Shown: positions 48,419 through 58,989, counted from the stretch's first letter. The stretch: DNA of 64,000 nucleotides from Nitrosomonas sp. (GCA_019745325.1 JAIETK010000012.1:61380-125379); one strand, 5' to 3'. The notes: generated by a model from the sequence alone, not told the origin. Program-made: numbers and translations.

Positions 48419-48868
48419 TAGCATCCATCTTCAATTATTAACGGCATTCCAGGAAAAAAATTCTTCAAGCATCGTCAGTCTCTAAAAATAGCACGGCCTT
48501 TCCGAAGGTCGTGCTGAATTGTTTCAAGACAACTGCAATTGCGTTATTTCTGATTTCCGCTTTGCTTTTCGATGCCGTGTAGCAGCAATCGCGCAAAGCC
48601 GCGAATCCATTTTAAAAACCTTTAACTCTGATACTTCCCCAAAAGACGGAGATTCACCTGCGGAATTTCTTCTGGCGCGTGCGTTTGTATTTTCTTTTTG
48701 ACGATACTTATCGAGACGCGACCTACATTTCTTATTAATAACCAGATCGTCATGCCGATATCTAATGGCATTAAATATTTAGACTTCTTAGTTATTTAAA
48801 TACACTGGCTGATTCAGTTTATCCAGGTTTGTTATTTCAATTAAGCATATTTCTATAAGAATACGACG
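48419..48868. other. Spacer between dsbA and the HDOD gene
   Basis: About 450 bases without a confident gene. A strong hairpin lies at 48490-48515 (separate entry). The minus strand has an 84-codon open frame (48527-48778) with no standard start codon near its beginning, rich in Lys and Arg; the plus strand has a 60-codon frame (48519-48701). Neither has family features. A possible minus-strand promoter (TGGATA, 17 bases, TATTTA, about 48796-48824) could drive a short transcript that ends at the hairpin. Confidence 0.45.
48490..48515 (-). terminator. Terminator-like hairpin, T-run on the minus strand
   Basis: AGCACGGCCTT and AAGGTCGTGCT (48490-48500, 48505-48515) pair with one non-Watson-Crick position around the loop TCCG. 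On the minus strand the hairpin is followed by ATTTTTAG, the form of a Rho-independent terminator. On the plus strand, where dsbA ends 72 bases upstream, no T-run follows. Confidence 0.65.
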
Positions 48869-50476
48869 ATGCGATCAATACATACATCCTTTACACCGCA
48901 TGGCTCATCGCATGATCCGGCTGTAACCGCCGCGAATACCGCAACGATTAAAACCAGCTTACTTGAAGCTATTGCTAACGACCCCGATCTTCCGACGCTG
49001 GGCAGTTCCATTTCTCGTATCGTGCAACTATCATCTTCCGATCATGAATCCATCCGCCAGCTATCCTATTTTGTTTTATCCGATGTTTCATTGACACAAA
49101 AGATTCTGCGTTTATCCAATTCCGTTGCATTCAGATCGTCTTCCAATAAAATTATCACCAGTGTTACTAAAGCAATTTTTCTGATGGGTTTTAATTCCGT
49201 CAGAAACTGTGCGCTAGCCATGCTGCTTGTCGATGGCATGTCAGGAAAGCAAGTTGAGCATGTTCGAACCGAGTTGATTCATACTTTGGCTGCCAGCATG
49301 GTAAGCCGGGAATTAGCAAAACACAGCCAATTTAGTGATGCCGAAGAAATAGTCGTGGTTGCGCTTTTTAAAAATCTTGGCCGGTTATTACTCGCTGCTT
49401 ATGATCCCGAGCACTATCAAAAAATGACGGCATTGATTGCACAAGGCACCCATACGCCGTGGCAGGCGGCCATGCAAATATTAGGCTTCAATCTGGAAAC
49501 GTTGACCGAAAACATTTTAGAAAACTGGAATATTCCCGGCAGTATTATCCAGGCGCTCAAAAACAGGCCCGGCGGCAATCTCAATCTAGCAAAAAGCAAA
49601 CACGAATGGATGCAGCAAGCCGCAGAATTCAGTGAAAAAGCCGCGCCGCTTGTGTTGACATGGACGCAGACTAACGATCCGGCCTGTAAAGAAAAGCTTC
49701 TTGGCCGTTTTGGTAAAGCATTGTGTCTCGACACTATAAAACTGGATCAATTGATTGCCAATGCCGGTGAAGAAACCTATGCGCTATTAATGGATACGGA
49801 TCTAATCGCATTAGAAAATAAACGAACGAACAAACCGAGCTCGTCGCCAACTGAATTTAGCCCGGAGAATGAAGAAGATGCATTGACAGACTTGATACTC
49901 GGAACGGACCAAAACGATCATCATCAAATTACTCAACGATATCCCAGCGGTAAGCCCTATAATGCATCCACCTTGCTTCTATCGGGAATTCAAGACGTAG
50001 CGGAAATCATGGCTTCCGGTTATTATAAACTTGATGATTTGGTTATGCTTGTGCTCGAAACTTATTATAATAGCCTGGGATTCCGCTTTATCACGTTTTG
50101 TTTGCTAGACTCTAAAATTAACCAGTATCGCGCACGAAGCTCACTCGGACAAAACAACATGATTTATCAAAAAGCCTTTAATTTTCCGGCCACGCCCTCC
50201 ATTGATTTGTTTCACGGCGCTCTGAAGAAAAATGCAGATTTGCTGATTTCCGATGCTTCTACTTGCAAAATACGTAAGCTTATCCCGCAATGGCATAGGG
50301 ATTCACTGCCCGACGCGCGCAGTTTTATGGTTCTTCCTTTAGTTACCCGTCAGAAACCAATTGGGCTTTTCTATGCTGATCGTGATGTCGAAGCACCGGA
50401 AGGTATTTCTTCAGAAGAGACAAGATTGATCAGAACATTGAAAGGTCAAGCGCTTACCGCTTTTAATTCTAATTAA
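48869..50476 (+). CDS. HDOD-domain signalling protein with C-terminal GAF-like domain
   Basis: A 535-residue protein. The HDOD domain (about 30-235, with PDLPTLGSSISRIVQLSS, SDVSLTQKILRLSNS and ALFKNLGRLLLA) lacks the catalytic HD pair of true phosphodiesterases, as usual for HDOD. A variable linker follows, and a C-terminal GAF-like sensor domain covers about 375-530 (MLVLETYYNSLGFRF to FYADRDVE). Such proteins act in signalling and cell-cycle or motility regulation; the ligand is unknown. It lies 33 bases before gmk. Confidence 0.85.
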   Translation: MRSIHTSFTPHGSSHDPAVTAANTATIKTSLLEAIANDPDLPTLGSSISRIVQLSSSDHESIRQLSYFVLSDVSLTQKILRLSNSVAFRSSSNKIITSVTKAIFLMGFNSVRNCALAMLLVDGMSGKQVEHVRTELIHTLAASMVSRELAKHSQFSDAEEIVVVALFKNLGRLLLAAYDPEHYQKMTALIAQGTHTPWQAAMQILGFNLETLTENILENWNIPGSIIQALKNRPGGNLNLAKSKHEWMQQAAEFSEKAAPLVLTWTQTNDPACKEKLLGRFGKALCLDTIKLDQLIANAGEETYALLMDTDLIALENKRTNKPSSSPTEFSPENEEDALTDLILGTDQNDHHQITQRYPSGKPYNASTLLLSGIQDVAEIMASGYYKLDDLVMLVLETYYNSLGFRFITFCLLDSKINQYRARSSLGQNNMIYQKAFNFPATPSIDLFHGALKKNADLLISDASTCKIRKLIPQWHRDSLPDARSFMVLPLVTRQKPIGLFYADRDVEAPEGISSEETRLIRTLKGQALTAFNSN

Positions 50477-50509
50477 CTCCGGAATCGGTCATTAGCGACA
50501 ATACTTCAA

Positions 50510-51127
50510 ATGATTAAAACAGACGGTTGTTTATTTATCATTAGCGCGCCATCCGGTACCGGAAAAACAAGCCTGGTTAGAGCCTTACTGCAATCAAATC
50601 CCAATCTCGCCCTTTCGATTTCGCATACCACCCGGCCGCCGCGACCGGGAGAAATCAATGGCCGCGATTATCATTTTGTCACTACGGAAACCTTCCGTGA
50701 AATGCAGCTCAATGGAGAATTTATTGAAAGTGCTGAGGTTTATGGCAATCTTTATGGTACTTCGCAACAGTGGGTCAATAAAATCATCTCGTCCGGGCAA
50801 GATATTCTGCTGGAAATTGATTGTCAGGGTGCTCAGCAAATACGCAGGCTATTTCCACAAACCGTTGGAATTTTCATTATTCCGCCTTCTGTCGAGGTGC
50901 TGGCAACCCGATTAAAAACGAGAGCGCAAGACAATCCGGAAATTATCCAAAAAAGATTGGCGGCCGCTCGTGAGGAAATCAGTCATATCGCCGAATATGA
51001 TTATGTGATTATCAATGATATCCTTGAGCACGCGCTCAGCGACCTGGCAAGCATTGTAAAAGCCGAACATTTAAAACAAAACCGTCAATTAATCAATTGC
51101 TCTGAATTAATCGCGCAATTCTCCTGA
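50510..51127 (+). CDS. gmk: Guanylate kinase
   Basis: Phosphorylates GMP to GDP. The 205-residue protein has the P-loop SAPSGTGKTSL at about 11-21, SISHTTRPPRPGE, YGTSQQWV and DCQGAQQIRR. It heads the well-known gmk-rpoZ-spoT cluster, linking GTP supply, RNA polymerase omega and (p)ppGpp metabolism. Confidence 0.97.
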   Translation: MIKTDGCLFIISAPSGTGKTSLVRALLQSNPNLALSISHTTRPPRPGEINGRDYHFVTTETFREMQLNGEFIESAEVYGNLYGTSQQWVNKIISSGQDILLEIDCQGAQQIRRLFPQTVGIFIIPPSVEVLATRLKTRAQDNPEIIQKRLAAAREEISHIAEYDYVIINDILEHALSDLASIVKAEHLKQNRQLINCSELIAQFS

Positions 51128-51291
51128 CTTGCAACTCCGGAATAGTCGAGGAAGCGGATTTCCATTATTACCCCGGCATCGAAGAAAATTCGCACAAACG
51201 GACAATCAGTATTACTCAAGCATTAATTCATGCTTACATTGATAATATAGTAAAATTTATCATCAATTTTTTTAACTAAAAGGGAAGATCC

Positions 51292-51495
51292 ATGGCACGC
51301 ATTACAGTAGACGATTGTTTAAAAATGATTCCTAATCGATTTGAAATGACATTAACAGCAACGACAAGGGCAAGGCAACTCGCTATCGGTTCTGCACCGC
51401 TTGTTGATCCGGGGCGAGACAAGCCGACAGTCATTGCATTACGCGAATTGTCTCAAGGAAAAATCGGGATCGATATCCTCAATTCCAAAAATTAG
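51292..51495 (+). CDS. rpoZ: RNA polymerase omega subunit
   Basis: Small subunit that helps RNA polymerase assembly and forms a ppGpp-binding site with beta-prime. The 67 residues show [27 protein letters not shown] and [21 protein letters not shown] precedes the ATG. The 164-base gap from gmk ends with a weak hairpin and T-run near 51238-51273, so rpoZ may have its own promoter. Confidence 0.96.
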   Translation: MARITVDDCLKMIPNRFEMTLTATTRARQLAIGSAPLVDPGRDKPTVIALRELSQGKIGIDILNSKN

Positions 51496-51633
51496 CCGCT
51501 TTATCCGGCTTATTCCAACATTGCTCCAATATCTGAAAACTTCTAACCTATCAGCAGCTTAAGCACAAGTTTGCAAAAAGCAATTCACTCGCGCTCAAGT
51601 TATTGCCGGATGCGAATCTACATCTAAAACGTC

Positions 51634-53736
51634 ATGCCAGAAGCAGAGTTATTATTTTCTGAATCATCCCAATATCTCAAACCGGAAGATATCGCGCAGC
51701 TCCGCAACGCCTATTCTTTCGGGCAAGGCGCGCATTCCGGGCAATTCCGGAAATCGGGCGAACCCTATATTTCTCACCCAGTCGCGGTCGCAAGGATACT
51801 CAGCACACTGCATCTCGACACGCCGACGCTAACAGCCGCGTTGTTGCATGATGTCGTGGAAGATACCGATATCTCCAAAGCCGAAATCAGCGAACGATTC
51901 GGAGAGCCGGTTGCGGAATTGGTTGACGGTGTATCCAAACTAACAAAAATTGAATTCCAGACGCAGGAAGAAGCGCAAGCGGAGAATTTTCGCAAGATGC
52001 TGATGGCGATGGCCCGGGATGTACGCGTTATCCTGATTAAATTAGCAGACCGGCTCCACAATATGCGCACGCTGGAGGTCATGCTGCCGCAGAAACAACG
52101 CAGTATTGCCCGCGAAACACTCGAAATTTACGCCCCGATCGCGCACCGTCTGGGACTGAATACCATTTATCAAGAATTACAAGAGCTGGGCTTCCGCTAT
52201 TCATACCCGTTGCGTTATAAGGTTTTGATTAAAGCCACGAAAGCGGCGCGCGGCAACCGCCGGGAAGTCGTAGGAAAAATTCTCGAAACCATTACACAAA
52301 AACTAAAAGATGCCGGATTGGAAGCAGAAATAAGCGGCCGCGAGAAGCACCTCTACAGCATTTACACGAAAATGGTCGAGAAACATTTATCTTTTTCCGA
52401 AGTGCTGGATATTTACGGCTTTCGCGTCATCGTCAAAGACATCCCGTCCTGCTATATCGCATTGGGCATGTTACACAGCTTATACAAGCCGATACCCGGA
52501 AAATTCAAAGACTATATCGCGATTCCCAAGGCCAATGGCTATCAATCACTGCATAGCACGCTGCTGGGGCCTTATGGCATCCCCATCGAAATTCAGATTC
52601 GTACCGCTGAAATGCATCGGATCGCCGAGAACGGCGTCGCCTCACACTGGCTTTATAAGAGTTCAGATATTGATTTCAATGAGTTACACTCAAAAACCAA
52701 TCAGTGGTTGCAGAGTTTGCTGGAAACGCTCAGTGGATCCCGCGATTCACTAGAATTTCTGGAACACTTAAAAATTGACTTATTTCCCGGCGATGTTTTC
52801 GTTTTCACACCGCAAGGAAAAATATTGACGCTCCCAAGAGGCTCAACTGCTGTGGATTTTGCCTATGCAGTACATTCCGATGTAGGCAATTGTTGTGTCG
52901 CTGCTAAAATCAACGGTGAGAATGCGCCGCTGCGTTCTCAGCTCAAAAGCGGCGATCGGGTTGAAATTGTGACCGCGCCGTACGCAAAACCGAATCCTGC
53001 GTGGCTGAGTTATGTTGCAACCGGCAGAGCCCGCTCGCACATCCGCCATTTCCTCAGAACCATCCAATACGACGAGTCGGTCAAATTGGGTGAACGTATG
53101 TTAATTCAAGCATTGCTCTCATTTAATATCAATCCTGAGACCATCAGCGATGTGCAATGGGATAAACTGGTTCGCGACAGTGGCGTCAAATCCAAAGATG
53201 AGCTATTTGCTGAAATGGCTTTGGGCAAACAATTACCGGTTGTTGTGGCAAAACGATTGGCATCGCCTGAATCCATTTCCAATCAACAAAGCGCGGGACC
53301 GATTACCATACTTGGCACCGAAGGTGTTACCGTTCAATTTGCAAAATGCTGCCGCCCGATCCCCGGTGATACCATCGTTGGCATTTTCAAAAAAGACTCG
53401 GGTCTTATCATCCATACATTTGATTGCAACTATGTCACCAGCAGTCAAAAGAATTCCGATAACTTCATGGATGTGACATGGGGTAAAGACATCTCTAAAA
53501 CTTTTGAAGCCAGCATCAAAGTTACCACTGCCAATAAACAAGGCGTGCTTGCACATGTCGCAGCTGAGATTGCCAAAGCCGATTCCAATATTGACGATAT
53601 TGCCATGGAAAGCGAGGGAGATTACATGCACATGCGCTTTATCATTCAAGTGAATAACAGGCATCATCTCGCGCAAGTGATGCGCAGTCTCCGGCGTCTC
53701 AAAGAAGTTGTCAGAATAAACCGCACCAAAAATTAA
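51634..53736 (+). CDS. spoT: Bifunctional (p)ppGpp synthetase/hydrolase
   Basis: Controls the stringent response. The HD hydrolase domain (about 30-190) keeps the metal site in LLHDVVEDTD (His72, Asp73) and ADRLHNMRTL, so hydrolysis should work. The synthetase domain (about 240-355) has YGFRVIVKD, KFKDYIAIPKANGYQSLHS and EIQIRTAEMH, with the basic KFKD form of bifunctional enzymes. TGS (about 388-450) and C-terminal ACT (about 625-700) domains follow. The length of 700 is usual. It is last in gmk-rpoZ-spoT. A separate relA would lie elsewhere. Confidence 0.96.
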   Translation: MPEAELLFSESSQYLKPEDIAQLRNAYSFGQGAHSGQFRKSGEPYISHPVAVARILSTLHLDTPTLTAALLHDVVEDTDISKAEISERFGEPVAELVDGVSKLTKIEFQTQEEAQAENFRKMLMAMARDVRVILIKLADRLHNMRTLEVMLPQKQRSIARETLEIYAPIAHRLGLNTIYQELQELGFRYSYPLRYKVLIKATKAARGNRREVVGKILETITQKLKDAGLEAEISGREKHLYSIYTKMVEKHLSFSEVLDIYGFRVIVKDIPSCYIALGMLHSLYKPIPGKFKDYIAIPKANGYQSLHSTLLGPYGIPIEIQIRTAEMHRIAENGVASHWLYKSSDIDFNELHSKTNQWLQSLLETLSGSRDSLEFLEHLKIDLFPGDVFVFTPQGKILTLPRGSTAVDFAYAVHSDVGNCCVAAKINGENAPLRSQLKSGDRVEIVTAPYAKPNPAWLSYVATGRARSHIRHFLRTIQYDESVKLGERMLIQALLSFNINPETISDVQWDKLVRDSGVKSKDELFAEMALGKQLPVVVAKRLASPESISNQQSAGPITILGTEGVTVQFAKCCRPIPGDTIVGIFKKDSGLIIHTFDCNYVTSSQKNSDNFMDVTWGKDISKTFEASIKVTTANKQGVLAHVAAEIAKADSNIDDIAMESEGDYMHMRFIIQVNNRHHLAQVMRSLRRLKEVVRINRTKN

Positions 53737-53807
53737 AATTTTTAGACGCGCGCTTTTATCCGTTTTTCAGCGTTTATTCCACATGCATTTGAAGACCGAT
53801 TACCTTC

Positions 53808-54644
53808 TTAGTAGCGGTTAAGAATAATCTCCAGCACGAATTTACTTCCGATATACGCCAACAATAATGTAATGAAGCCCGCCAAAGTCCAACGGATTGC
53901 AATCCGCCCGCGCCATCCATAAAATTGCCTGCCCGCCAGCAATGCGGCAAATACTCCCCAGGATATGAATCCGAAGAGTGTTTTATGTGTAAATGTCAGC
54001 GGCTGCCCAAAAACCTCTTTAGAAAAAACCACTCCGCTCATCAGTGTCAATGTAAGCAAAATGAAACCCACCCAAATAATATGAAAGAGCAATTTCTCCA
54101 TTGCCAGCAGCGACGGCAGATTGTTGAATATCGACCGCGTCGCGGGATGATGCAAATGCCGTTCTACGACGATCATCAACAGCGCGTGCATTGCAGCGAT
54201 CGTCAACAGGCTATAAGCCATCATGGCAACCAGCAAATGTGCTTTGAATGCCGGTAATTCGGTATTTTCAAGAGGGCGGATCGACGGAAACAGCAGTGGT
54301 AACAACATTGCAACGGCAGCCGCGGCGGCAACCGGCGCGACCAGCGTTTGCATCCCTTGCAACCGTTTAGAAAAACCGGAAAACCAATAAATAAATGCGG
54401 TTAACCACACAATCGACGAAACTGCGTTACTCAACCCGAAACTGAGACCGCTGCCAACGAACATTGATTGATAAAGTGTTGCGGCATGAAGCAACAGTGG
54501 AACCAGCATTCCATAATGCGCCCAGAGAATATTCACGGATTGCCCGCTTGCTTCCGCCGATTGATTCCAAGTATTCTTCCAAAAAAACCAACCGATCAGT
54601 AAGTAAAGCAAAAACGCAACGAGATAAGTTAAAATGCCGGTCAT
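53808..54644 (-). CDS. CcsA/YpjD-type cytochrome c assembly family membrane protein
   Basis: A 278-residue protein with about eight membrane segments and conserved histidines in helices (for example MMAYSLLTIAAMHALLM and LLFHIIWVGFILL). The pattern is that of the cytochrome c assembly protein family (YpjD/HemX-like). ATG 54644 begins at the first membrane helix; the frame is open further to 54695. It is divergent from ffh, a frequent arrangement in betaproteobacteria. Its exact role in heme handling is not established from sequence. Confidence 0.85.
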   Translation of the reverse strand: MTGILTYLVAFLLYLLIGWFFWKNTWNQSAEASGQSVNILWAHYGMLVPLLLHAATLYQSMFVGSGLSFGLSNAVSSIVWLTAFIYWFSGFSKRLQGMQTLVAPVAAAAAVAMLLPLLFPSIRPLENTELPAFKAHLLVAMMAYSLLTIAAMHALLMIVVERHLHHPATRSIFNNLPSLLAMEKLLFHIIWVGFILLTLTLMSGVVFSKEVFGQPLTFTHKTLFGFISWGVFAALLAGRQFYGWRGRIAIRWTLAGFITLLLAYIGSKFVLEIILNRY

Positions 54645-54787
54645 CAGAAGTTCAAATTTTGTTAAATTGAAATAACTGGTTAGTCTACATGGCACTTTAA
54701 CAAATTCAAAGCGCCAGCCATCATTATATTGATAAAATTTGAAACACCTTTATGTTATGTAATCATCGACCTTTATGAGGCTTCCAA

Positions 54788-56137
54788 ATGTTTGAAAATC
54801 TTACCAGCCGATTCAGCGGTATTATCAAAACTTTACGCGGCGAAGCGCGGCTGACCGAAAGCAATATCCAGGATGCGTTGCGCGAAGTTCGTTTGGCGCT
54901 GCTTGAAGCGGATGTTGCGTTGCCGGTCGTCAAAGATTTGATCGCCCGTATCAAGGAAAAAGCTGTCGGACATGAAGTGCTGAATAGTCTCACCCCCGGT
55001 CAAGCGCTTGTCGGCGTGGTTAATCAAGAATTAATCAACATTATGGGGGGTGAAAAAGCGGATATTAATCTTGCAACGGTACCTCCCGCGGTTATCCTCA
55101 TGGCAGGCCTGCAAGGCGCGGGCAAGACAACGAGTAGCGGTAAGCTTGCCAAGTGGTTAATGGAGCAAAAGAAAAAGAAAGTGTTGCTGGTCTCTTGCGA
55201 TATTTATCGTCCGGCTGCGATTCATCAATTGGAGCTCTTAGCCCAGCAAACCGGCGCTGATTTTTTTCCGGTTACGGATGGACAGAAACCCGGGGAAATC
55301 AGCACAGCCGCATTGGATTATGCGCGCAAGCATCATCACGATGTCATGATTGTCGATACCGCCGGCCGGTTAGGGATTGACGAAGCGATGATGCGTGAAA
55401 TCAGCGAACTGGAAGCACTGCTGAAGCCCATTGAAACGCTCTTTGTCGTCGACGCGATGCAAGGTCAGGATGCAGTCAATACTGCAAAAGCTTTCTCCGA
55501 CGCACTACCTTTGACGGGTGTCGTTTTAACGAAAATGGATGGTGATGCGCGGGGTGGCGCTGCATTATCAGTGAAGCATATCACTGGAAAACCGATCAAA
55601 TTTGTCGGCGTCGCGGAAAAACTGACGGGGCTTGAAGCATTTCATCCGGATCGGATGGCCTCCCGCATTTTAGGCATGGGCGACGTACTGGGATTGATTG
55701 AAGAAGCACAGCGCAGCGCCGATCAGCAAGAAGCTGAAAAGCTGATGAAAAAAATGAAATCGGGCAAAGCATTTGATTTGGATGATTTCAAAGCGCAATT
55801 TCAGCAAATGCGAAATATGGGCGGGATGAATGCCTTGATGGATAAATTGCCGGCGCAACTCAGTCAAGCCGCACAAAATATTAAAGTAGACGATAAACAG
55901 CTCAGCCGGACAGAGGGCATTATCAATTCCATGACCAAGCAAGAACGGATCAAGCCCGAAATCCTCAAGGCTTCGCGGAAACGCCGCATTGCTGCCGGAG
56001 CGGGTGTTTCGGTTCAGGAAGTCAATCGCTTACTGGCGCAGTTTGAACAAGCCCGGAAAATGATGAAAATGATGAACAAAGGTGGAATGGCCAAAATGAT
56101 GCGTGGAATAAAAGGCATGCTGCCGCGCTTCCATTAA
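54788..56137 (+). CDS. ffh: Signal recognition particle protein Ffh
   Basis: GTPase that binds 4.5S RNA and signal sequences of nascent membrane proteins. The 449-residue protein has the N domain, the G domain with GLQGAGKTTSSGKLA, DTAGRLGIDEAMM and TKMDGDARGGAALS, and a methionine-rich M domain ending in KMMNKGGMAKMMRGIKGM. It is divergent from the ccsA-like gene and converges with dut. Confidence 0.97.
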   Translation: MFENLTSRFSGIIKTLRGEARLTESNIQDALREVRLALLEADVALPVVKDLIARIKEKAVGHEVLNSLTPGQALVGVVNQELINIMGGEKADINLATVPPAVILMAGLQGAGKTTSSGKLAKWLMEQKKKKVLLVSCDIYRPAAIHQLELLAQQTGADFFPVTDGQKPGEISTAALDYARKHHHDVMIVDTAGRLGIDEAMMREISELEALLKPIETLFVVDAMQGQDAVNTAKAFSDALPLTGVVLTKMDGDARGGAALSVKHITGKPIKFVGVAEKLTGLEAFHPDRMASRILGMGDVLGLIEEAQRSADQQEAEKLMKKMKSGKAFDLDDFKAQFQQMRNMGGMNALMDKLPAQLSQAAQNIKVDDKQLSRTEGIINSMTKQERIKPEILKASRKRRIAAGAGVSVQEVNRLLAQFEQARKMMKMMNKGGMAKMMRGIKGMLPRFH

Positions 56138-56146
56138 TTTCCGGCA

Positions 56147-56175
56147 GCACTGACAGCACCGCTAGCTGTCAGTGC
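56147..56175. terminator. Perfect 11-bp hairpin between ffh and dut
   Basis: GCACTGACAGC (56147-56157) and GCTGTCAGTGC (56165-56175) pair perfectly around a 7-base loop between convergent ffh and dut. It ends 1 base before the dut stop. No clear T-run follows, but position and strength fit a shared transcript end. Confidence 0.65.
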
Positions 56176-56176
56176 G

Positions 56177-56626
56177 TCAATGCTTACCCGTACTGCCGAA
56201 GCCATCGGCGCCGCGATGACTCTGGTCGAAATCATCCACGCAATTGAATTCGACCTGAATGACAGGAACCACAACGAGTTGCGCAATGCGTTCCATCGGA
56301 TTCAAATGAAATGCGGTATCGCCCCTGTTCCAGCATGAAACCAGGATTTGTCCTTGATAATCGGAATCGATGAGTCCGACTAGATTGCCGAGAACGATTC
56401 CGTGTTTATGCCCAAGCCCGGAGCGTGGCAGTATTAGCGCCGCTAACCCGGTATCGGCAAGATGCATGGCCATGCCGGTTGGAATAAGACAGGTTTCTCG
56501 CGGATGAATGGTCAACGGCTGCTCGATACAAGCGCGCAAATCCAGTCCGGCGGAACCGGGCGTTGCATAAGCCGGAAGCTGTTCATGCAAGCGTTGATCA
56601 AGAATTTTGATATCAATCTTTCTCAT
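56177..56626 (-). CDS. dut: Deoxyuridine 5'-triphosphate nucleotidohydrolase
   Basis: Trimeric dUTPase that prevents uracil entry into DNA and makes dUMP. From ATG 56626 it has 149 residues. Motifs are [46 protein letters not shown] and the C-terminal [10 protein letters not shown]. The start overlaps the coaBC stop by 14 bases, which suggests coupling. The coaBC-dut order is widespread. Confidence 0.96.
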   Translation of the reverse strand: MRKIDIKILDQRLHEQLPAYATPGSAGLDLRACIEQPLTIHPRETCLIPTGMAMHLADTGLAALILPRSGLGHKHGIVLGNLVGLIDSDYQGQILVSCWNRGDTAFHLNPMERIAQLVVVPVIQVEFNCVDDFDQSHRGADGFGSTGKH

Positions 56627-57839
56627 GTTGTTGCTGTTCCTGGTAATAAAGTAACTGAACATGGTTTATCAAGCGCCGCGCCTGTTCGATTTTGGGCGCT
56701 TTAGGAAGCGCATGCTTACCGTTGTCATCGAATAAAACCAGCTCGCTTTCATTAAAACCGATGGCTTCCTGAGCCAAGTTGGCCGCCAATAAAGGCAATT
56801 TTTTTTGCGCACGCTTGATTGCGGCATTTTTTTCCAGATCATCGGTTTCTGCTGCAAAACCGACACAAAATGGCGGTTCCGGAAGATTCGCCACCCACAT
56901 CAAAATGTCCGGATTAGGGTGCAATTCGAGCGTCAGTTGTTTGTCTGATTTTTTTATTTTTTGCTGGCTGGTGTTCGCTGGGCGGTAATCCGCCACGGCG
57001 GCAACACTAATAAAGATATCGGTATGTGATATTTCTGCTTGCACCGCTTGCAACATGTCTGCAGCGCTCACCACCGGTAAAAACTTGTTGACCATGGGCG
57101 ACGCCAGACAAGTTGGCCCGGAAACCAGCGTAACCGATGCGCCCGCCTCAACCGCCGCTTGAGCAACTGCATACCCCATCTTCCCGGAGCTTTTGTTGGT
57201 GATGCCGCGCACCGGATCAATCGCCTCGTAAGTTGGTCCGGCAGTCACCAAAATGTTTTTCCCGGCCAGCCGCCGATTACTGAGCAAGCAGCTTTGCACC
57301 GCTTGCAGCAACTCATCAACCTCCAGCATACGACCCATCCCGACCTCGCCGCAAGCTTGCTCGCCACTTGCCGGCCCCAGAATTCTCACTCCGTCTTGCC
57401 GTAACCGGCTTACATTACGCTGCGTCGCCGGATGTTCCCACATTTGCCGGTTCATCGCGGGTGCGATCAGCAATTGGCAATCACGCGCCAAACATAGCGT
57501 CGAGAGTAAATCATCGGCCAAGCCATTGGCAATTTTTGCAATAAAATCAGCGCTTGCAGGGGCCACCAAGATCATGTCGGCGTTACGGGATAGATTGATA
57601 TGCGCCATGTTATAACTGGCATTGGTCTCCCACAAATTTGTATAAACCGACCGTCCGGTTAACGATTGAAAGGTTGCCGGAGCTATAAACTGACAAGCCG
57701 CTTCAGTCATCACCGTTTGCACTTCAACCGCATTCTGGGTTAACAAGCGTGCTAATTCAGCAACTTTATAGGCAGCCACCCCGCCGGTAACACCCAGTAC
57801 GATGCGTTTCGCAGATTCGGCGGAAACCAGAATTGTCAT
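56613..57839 (-). CDS. coaBC: Bifunctional phosphopantothenoylcysteine decarboxylase / phosphopantothenate-cysteine ligase
   Basis: Catalyses two steps of CoA biosynthesis. The N-terminal CoaC flavoprotein half has [12 protein letters not shown], the [16 protein letters not shown] region and APAMNRQMW. The C-terminal CoaB half has [29 protein letters not shown] and the GFAAETDDL motif. ATG 57839 gives 408 residues; the frame is open up to 57875. It overlaps dut. Confidence 0.96.
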   Translation of the reverse strand: MTILVSAESAKRIVLGVTGGVAAYKVAELARLLTQNAVEVQTVMTEAACQFIAPATFQSLTGRSVYTNLWETNASYNMAHINLSRNADMILVAPASADFIAKIANGLADDLLSTLCLARDCQLLIAPAMNRQMWEHPATQRNVSRLRQDGVRILGPASGEQACGEVGMGRMLEVDELLQAVQSCLLSNRRLAGKNILVTAGPTYEAIDPVRGITNKSSGKMGYAVAQAAVEAGASVTLVSGPTCLASPMVNKFLPVVSAADMLQAVQAEISHTDIFISVAAVADYRPANTSQQKIKKSDKQLTLELHPNPDILMWVANLPEPPFCVGFAAETDDLEKNAAIKRAQKKLPLLAANLAQEAIGFNESELVLFDDNGKHALPKAPKIEQARRLINHVQLLYYQEQQQHEKD

Positions 57840-58017
57840 GAAATGAAATACCTTAATTACATCACAGCCATTCAAGGCATCAAAATTGTGTTAAAACCAA
57901 TACATTCGTAATTGTTCAATCTTTCATATTGTGTGCCGCTAACTGAAAAAAGGCAATTCTCCTGTATTTCATAAAATTTAAGACTGATTAATATCTCAAC
58001 GTAAACAGCACCATTTT

Positions 58018-58692
58018 ATGGCAATCACCCATTGGCCCCTATCCGAACGCCCTCGCGAGAAACTGCTGCAAAAAGGTGTAAACACACTGTCGGATGCTGA
58101 ACTACTCGCGATTTTCTTGCGCACGGGCATAACAGGCAAAAGCGCTGTCGATCTTGCGAGGGAATTACTGTCTCATTTTGGTAGTTTGACCAGTATTTTT
58201 GCAGCCAGCCAAAATAATTTTTGCCAGATCCCCGGTATGGGAATTGCCAAGTATGCCCAATTACAAGCCGTACTGGAAATGTCCCGGCGCGCACTGGGTG
58301 AAGAATTGAAAAAGGGAAATACCTTGAGTTCGCCGGAATTGGTCCGGAATTTTCTACGCCTTAGCCTGGCAAACAAACAACACGAAGTTTTTATCGGTAT
58401 CTTTCTGGATGCTAAAAATCATGCAATCGCAACCGAAGAACTCTTCAGCGGAACATTAACACAAACCAGTGTTTATCCACGGGAAATCATAAAACGCGCG
58501 CTCTTTCACAATGCGGCCGCCATCATCTTCGCGCACAACCACCCTTCCGGCGTAGCCGAACCGAGCCATGCCGATAAAATCTTAACGCAATCACTCAAAC
58601 AAGCATTGGCATTCATCGACGTGAAAGTCCTTGATCACTTCGTGATTGGCAACGGTACCGCGTTATCATTCGCCGAACATGATTTAATTTGA
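58018..58692 (+). CDS. radC: RadC/JAB-domain protein
   Basis: A 224-residue protein with an N-terminal helix-hairpin-helix-like part ([25 protein letters not shown] and [14 protein letters not shown]) and a C-terminal JAB1/MPN metalloprotease-like domain. That domain carries the metal motif HNHPSG followed by [12 protein letters not shown]. Its role in DNA metabolism is not settled for the family. It is upstream of rpmB-rpmG, the usual context, and divergent from coaBC. Confidence 0.95.
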   Translation: MAITHWPLSERPREKLLQKGVNTLSDAELLAIFLRTGITGKSAVDLARELLSHFGSLTSIFAASQNNFCQIPGMGIAKYAQLQAVLEMSRRALGEELKKGNTLSSPELVRNFLRLSLANKQHEVFIGIFLDAKNHAIATEELFSGTLTQTSVYPREIIKRALFHNAAAIIFAHNHPSGVAEPSHADKILTQSLKQALAFIDVKVLDHFVIGNGTALSFAEHDLI

Positions 58693-58718
58693 GCAAATCA
58701 CGCAAATCAGGATATAAT
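58689..58718 (+). promoter_or_regulatory. Sigma-70 promoter for rpmB-rpmG
   Basis: TTGAGC (58689-58694) and a perfect TATAAT (58713-58718) are separated by 18 bases, about 35 bases before the rpmB ATG. The -35 box overlaps the radC stop codon. A strong promoter is expected for ribosomal proteins. Confidence 0.7.
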
Positions 58719-58752
58719 TTAAGCTTTTAAGAATTTTGGAGAGCGCATCATC

Positions 58753-58989
58753 ATGGCACGAGTATGCGAAGTAACGGGTAAAAAACCAATGTCTGGTCAC
58801 AATGTTTCTCATGCTAACAACAAAACCAAAAGGCGTTTTCTGCCGAATCTGCAGCGTCGCAAATTTTGGATCGAAAGCGAGAATCGCTGGATCAGCATGC
58901 GACTAACGAATGCCGCATTGCGTACGATCGACAAAAACGGTATCGACGCTGTCTTAGCAAAAATGCGTTCTGAAGGTAAATGCATTTAA
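58753..58989 (+). CDS. rpmB: 50S ribosomal protein L28
   Basis: The 78-residue protein begins [20 protein letters not shown] and has [12 protein letters not shown], the family signatures. GGAGAG lies about 11 bases before the ATG. It forms the standard rpmB-rpmG pair with the L33 gene 44 bases downstream. Confidence 0.97.
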   Translation: MARVCEVTGKKPMSGHNVSHANNKTKRRFLPNLQRRKFWIESENRWISMRLTNAALRTIDKNGIDAVLAKMRSEGKCI

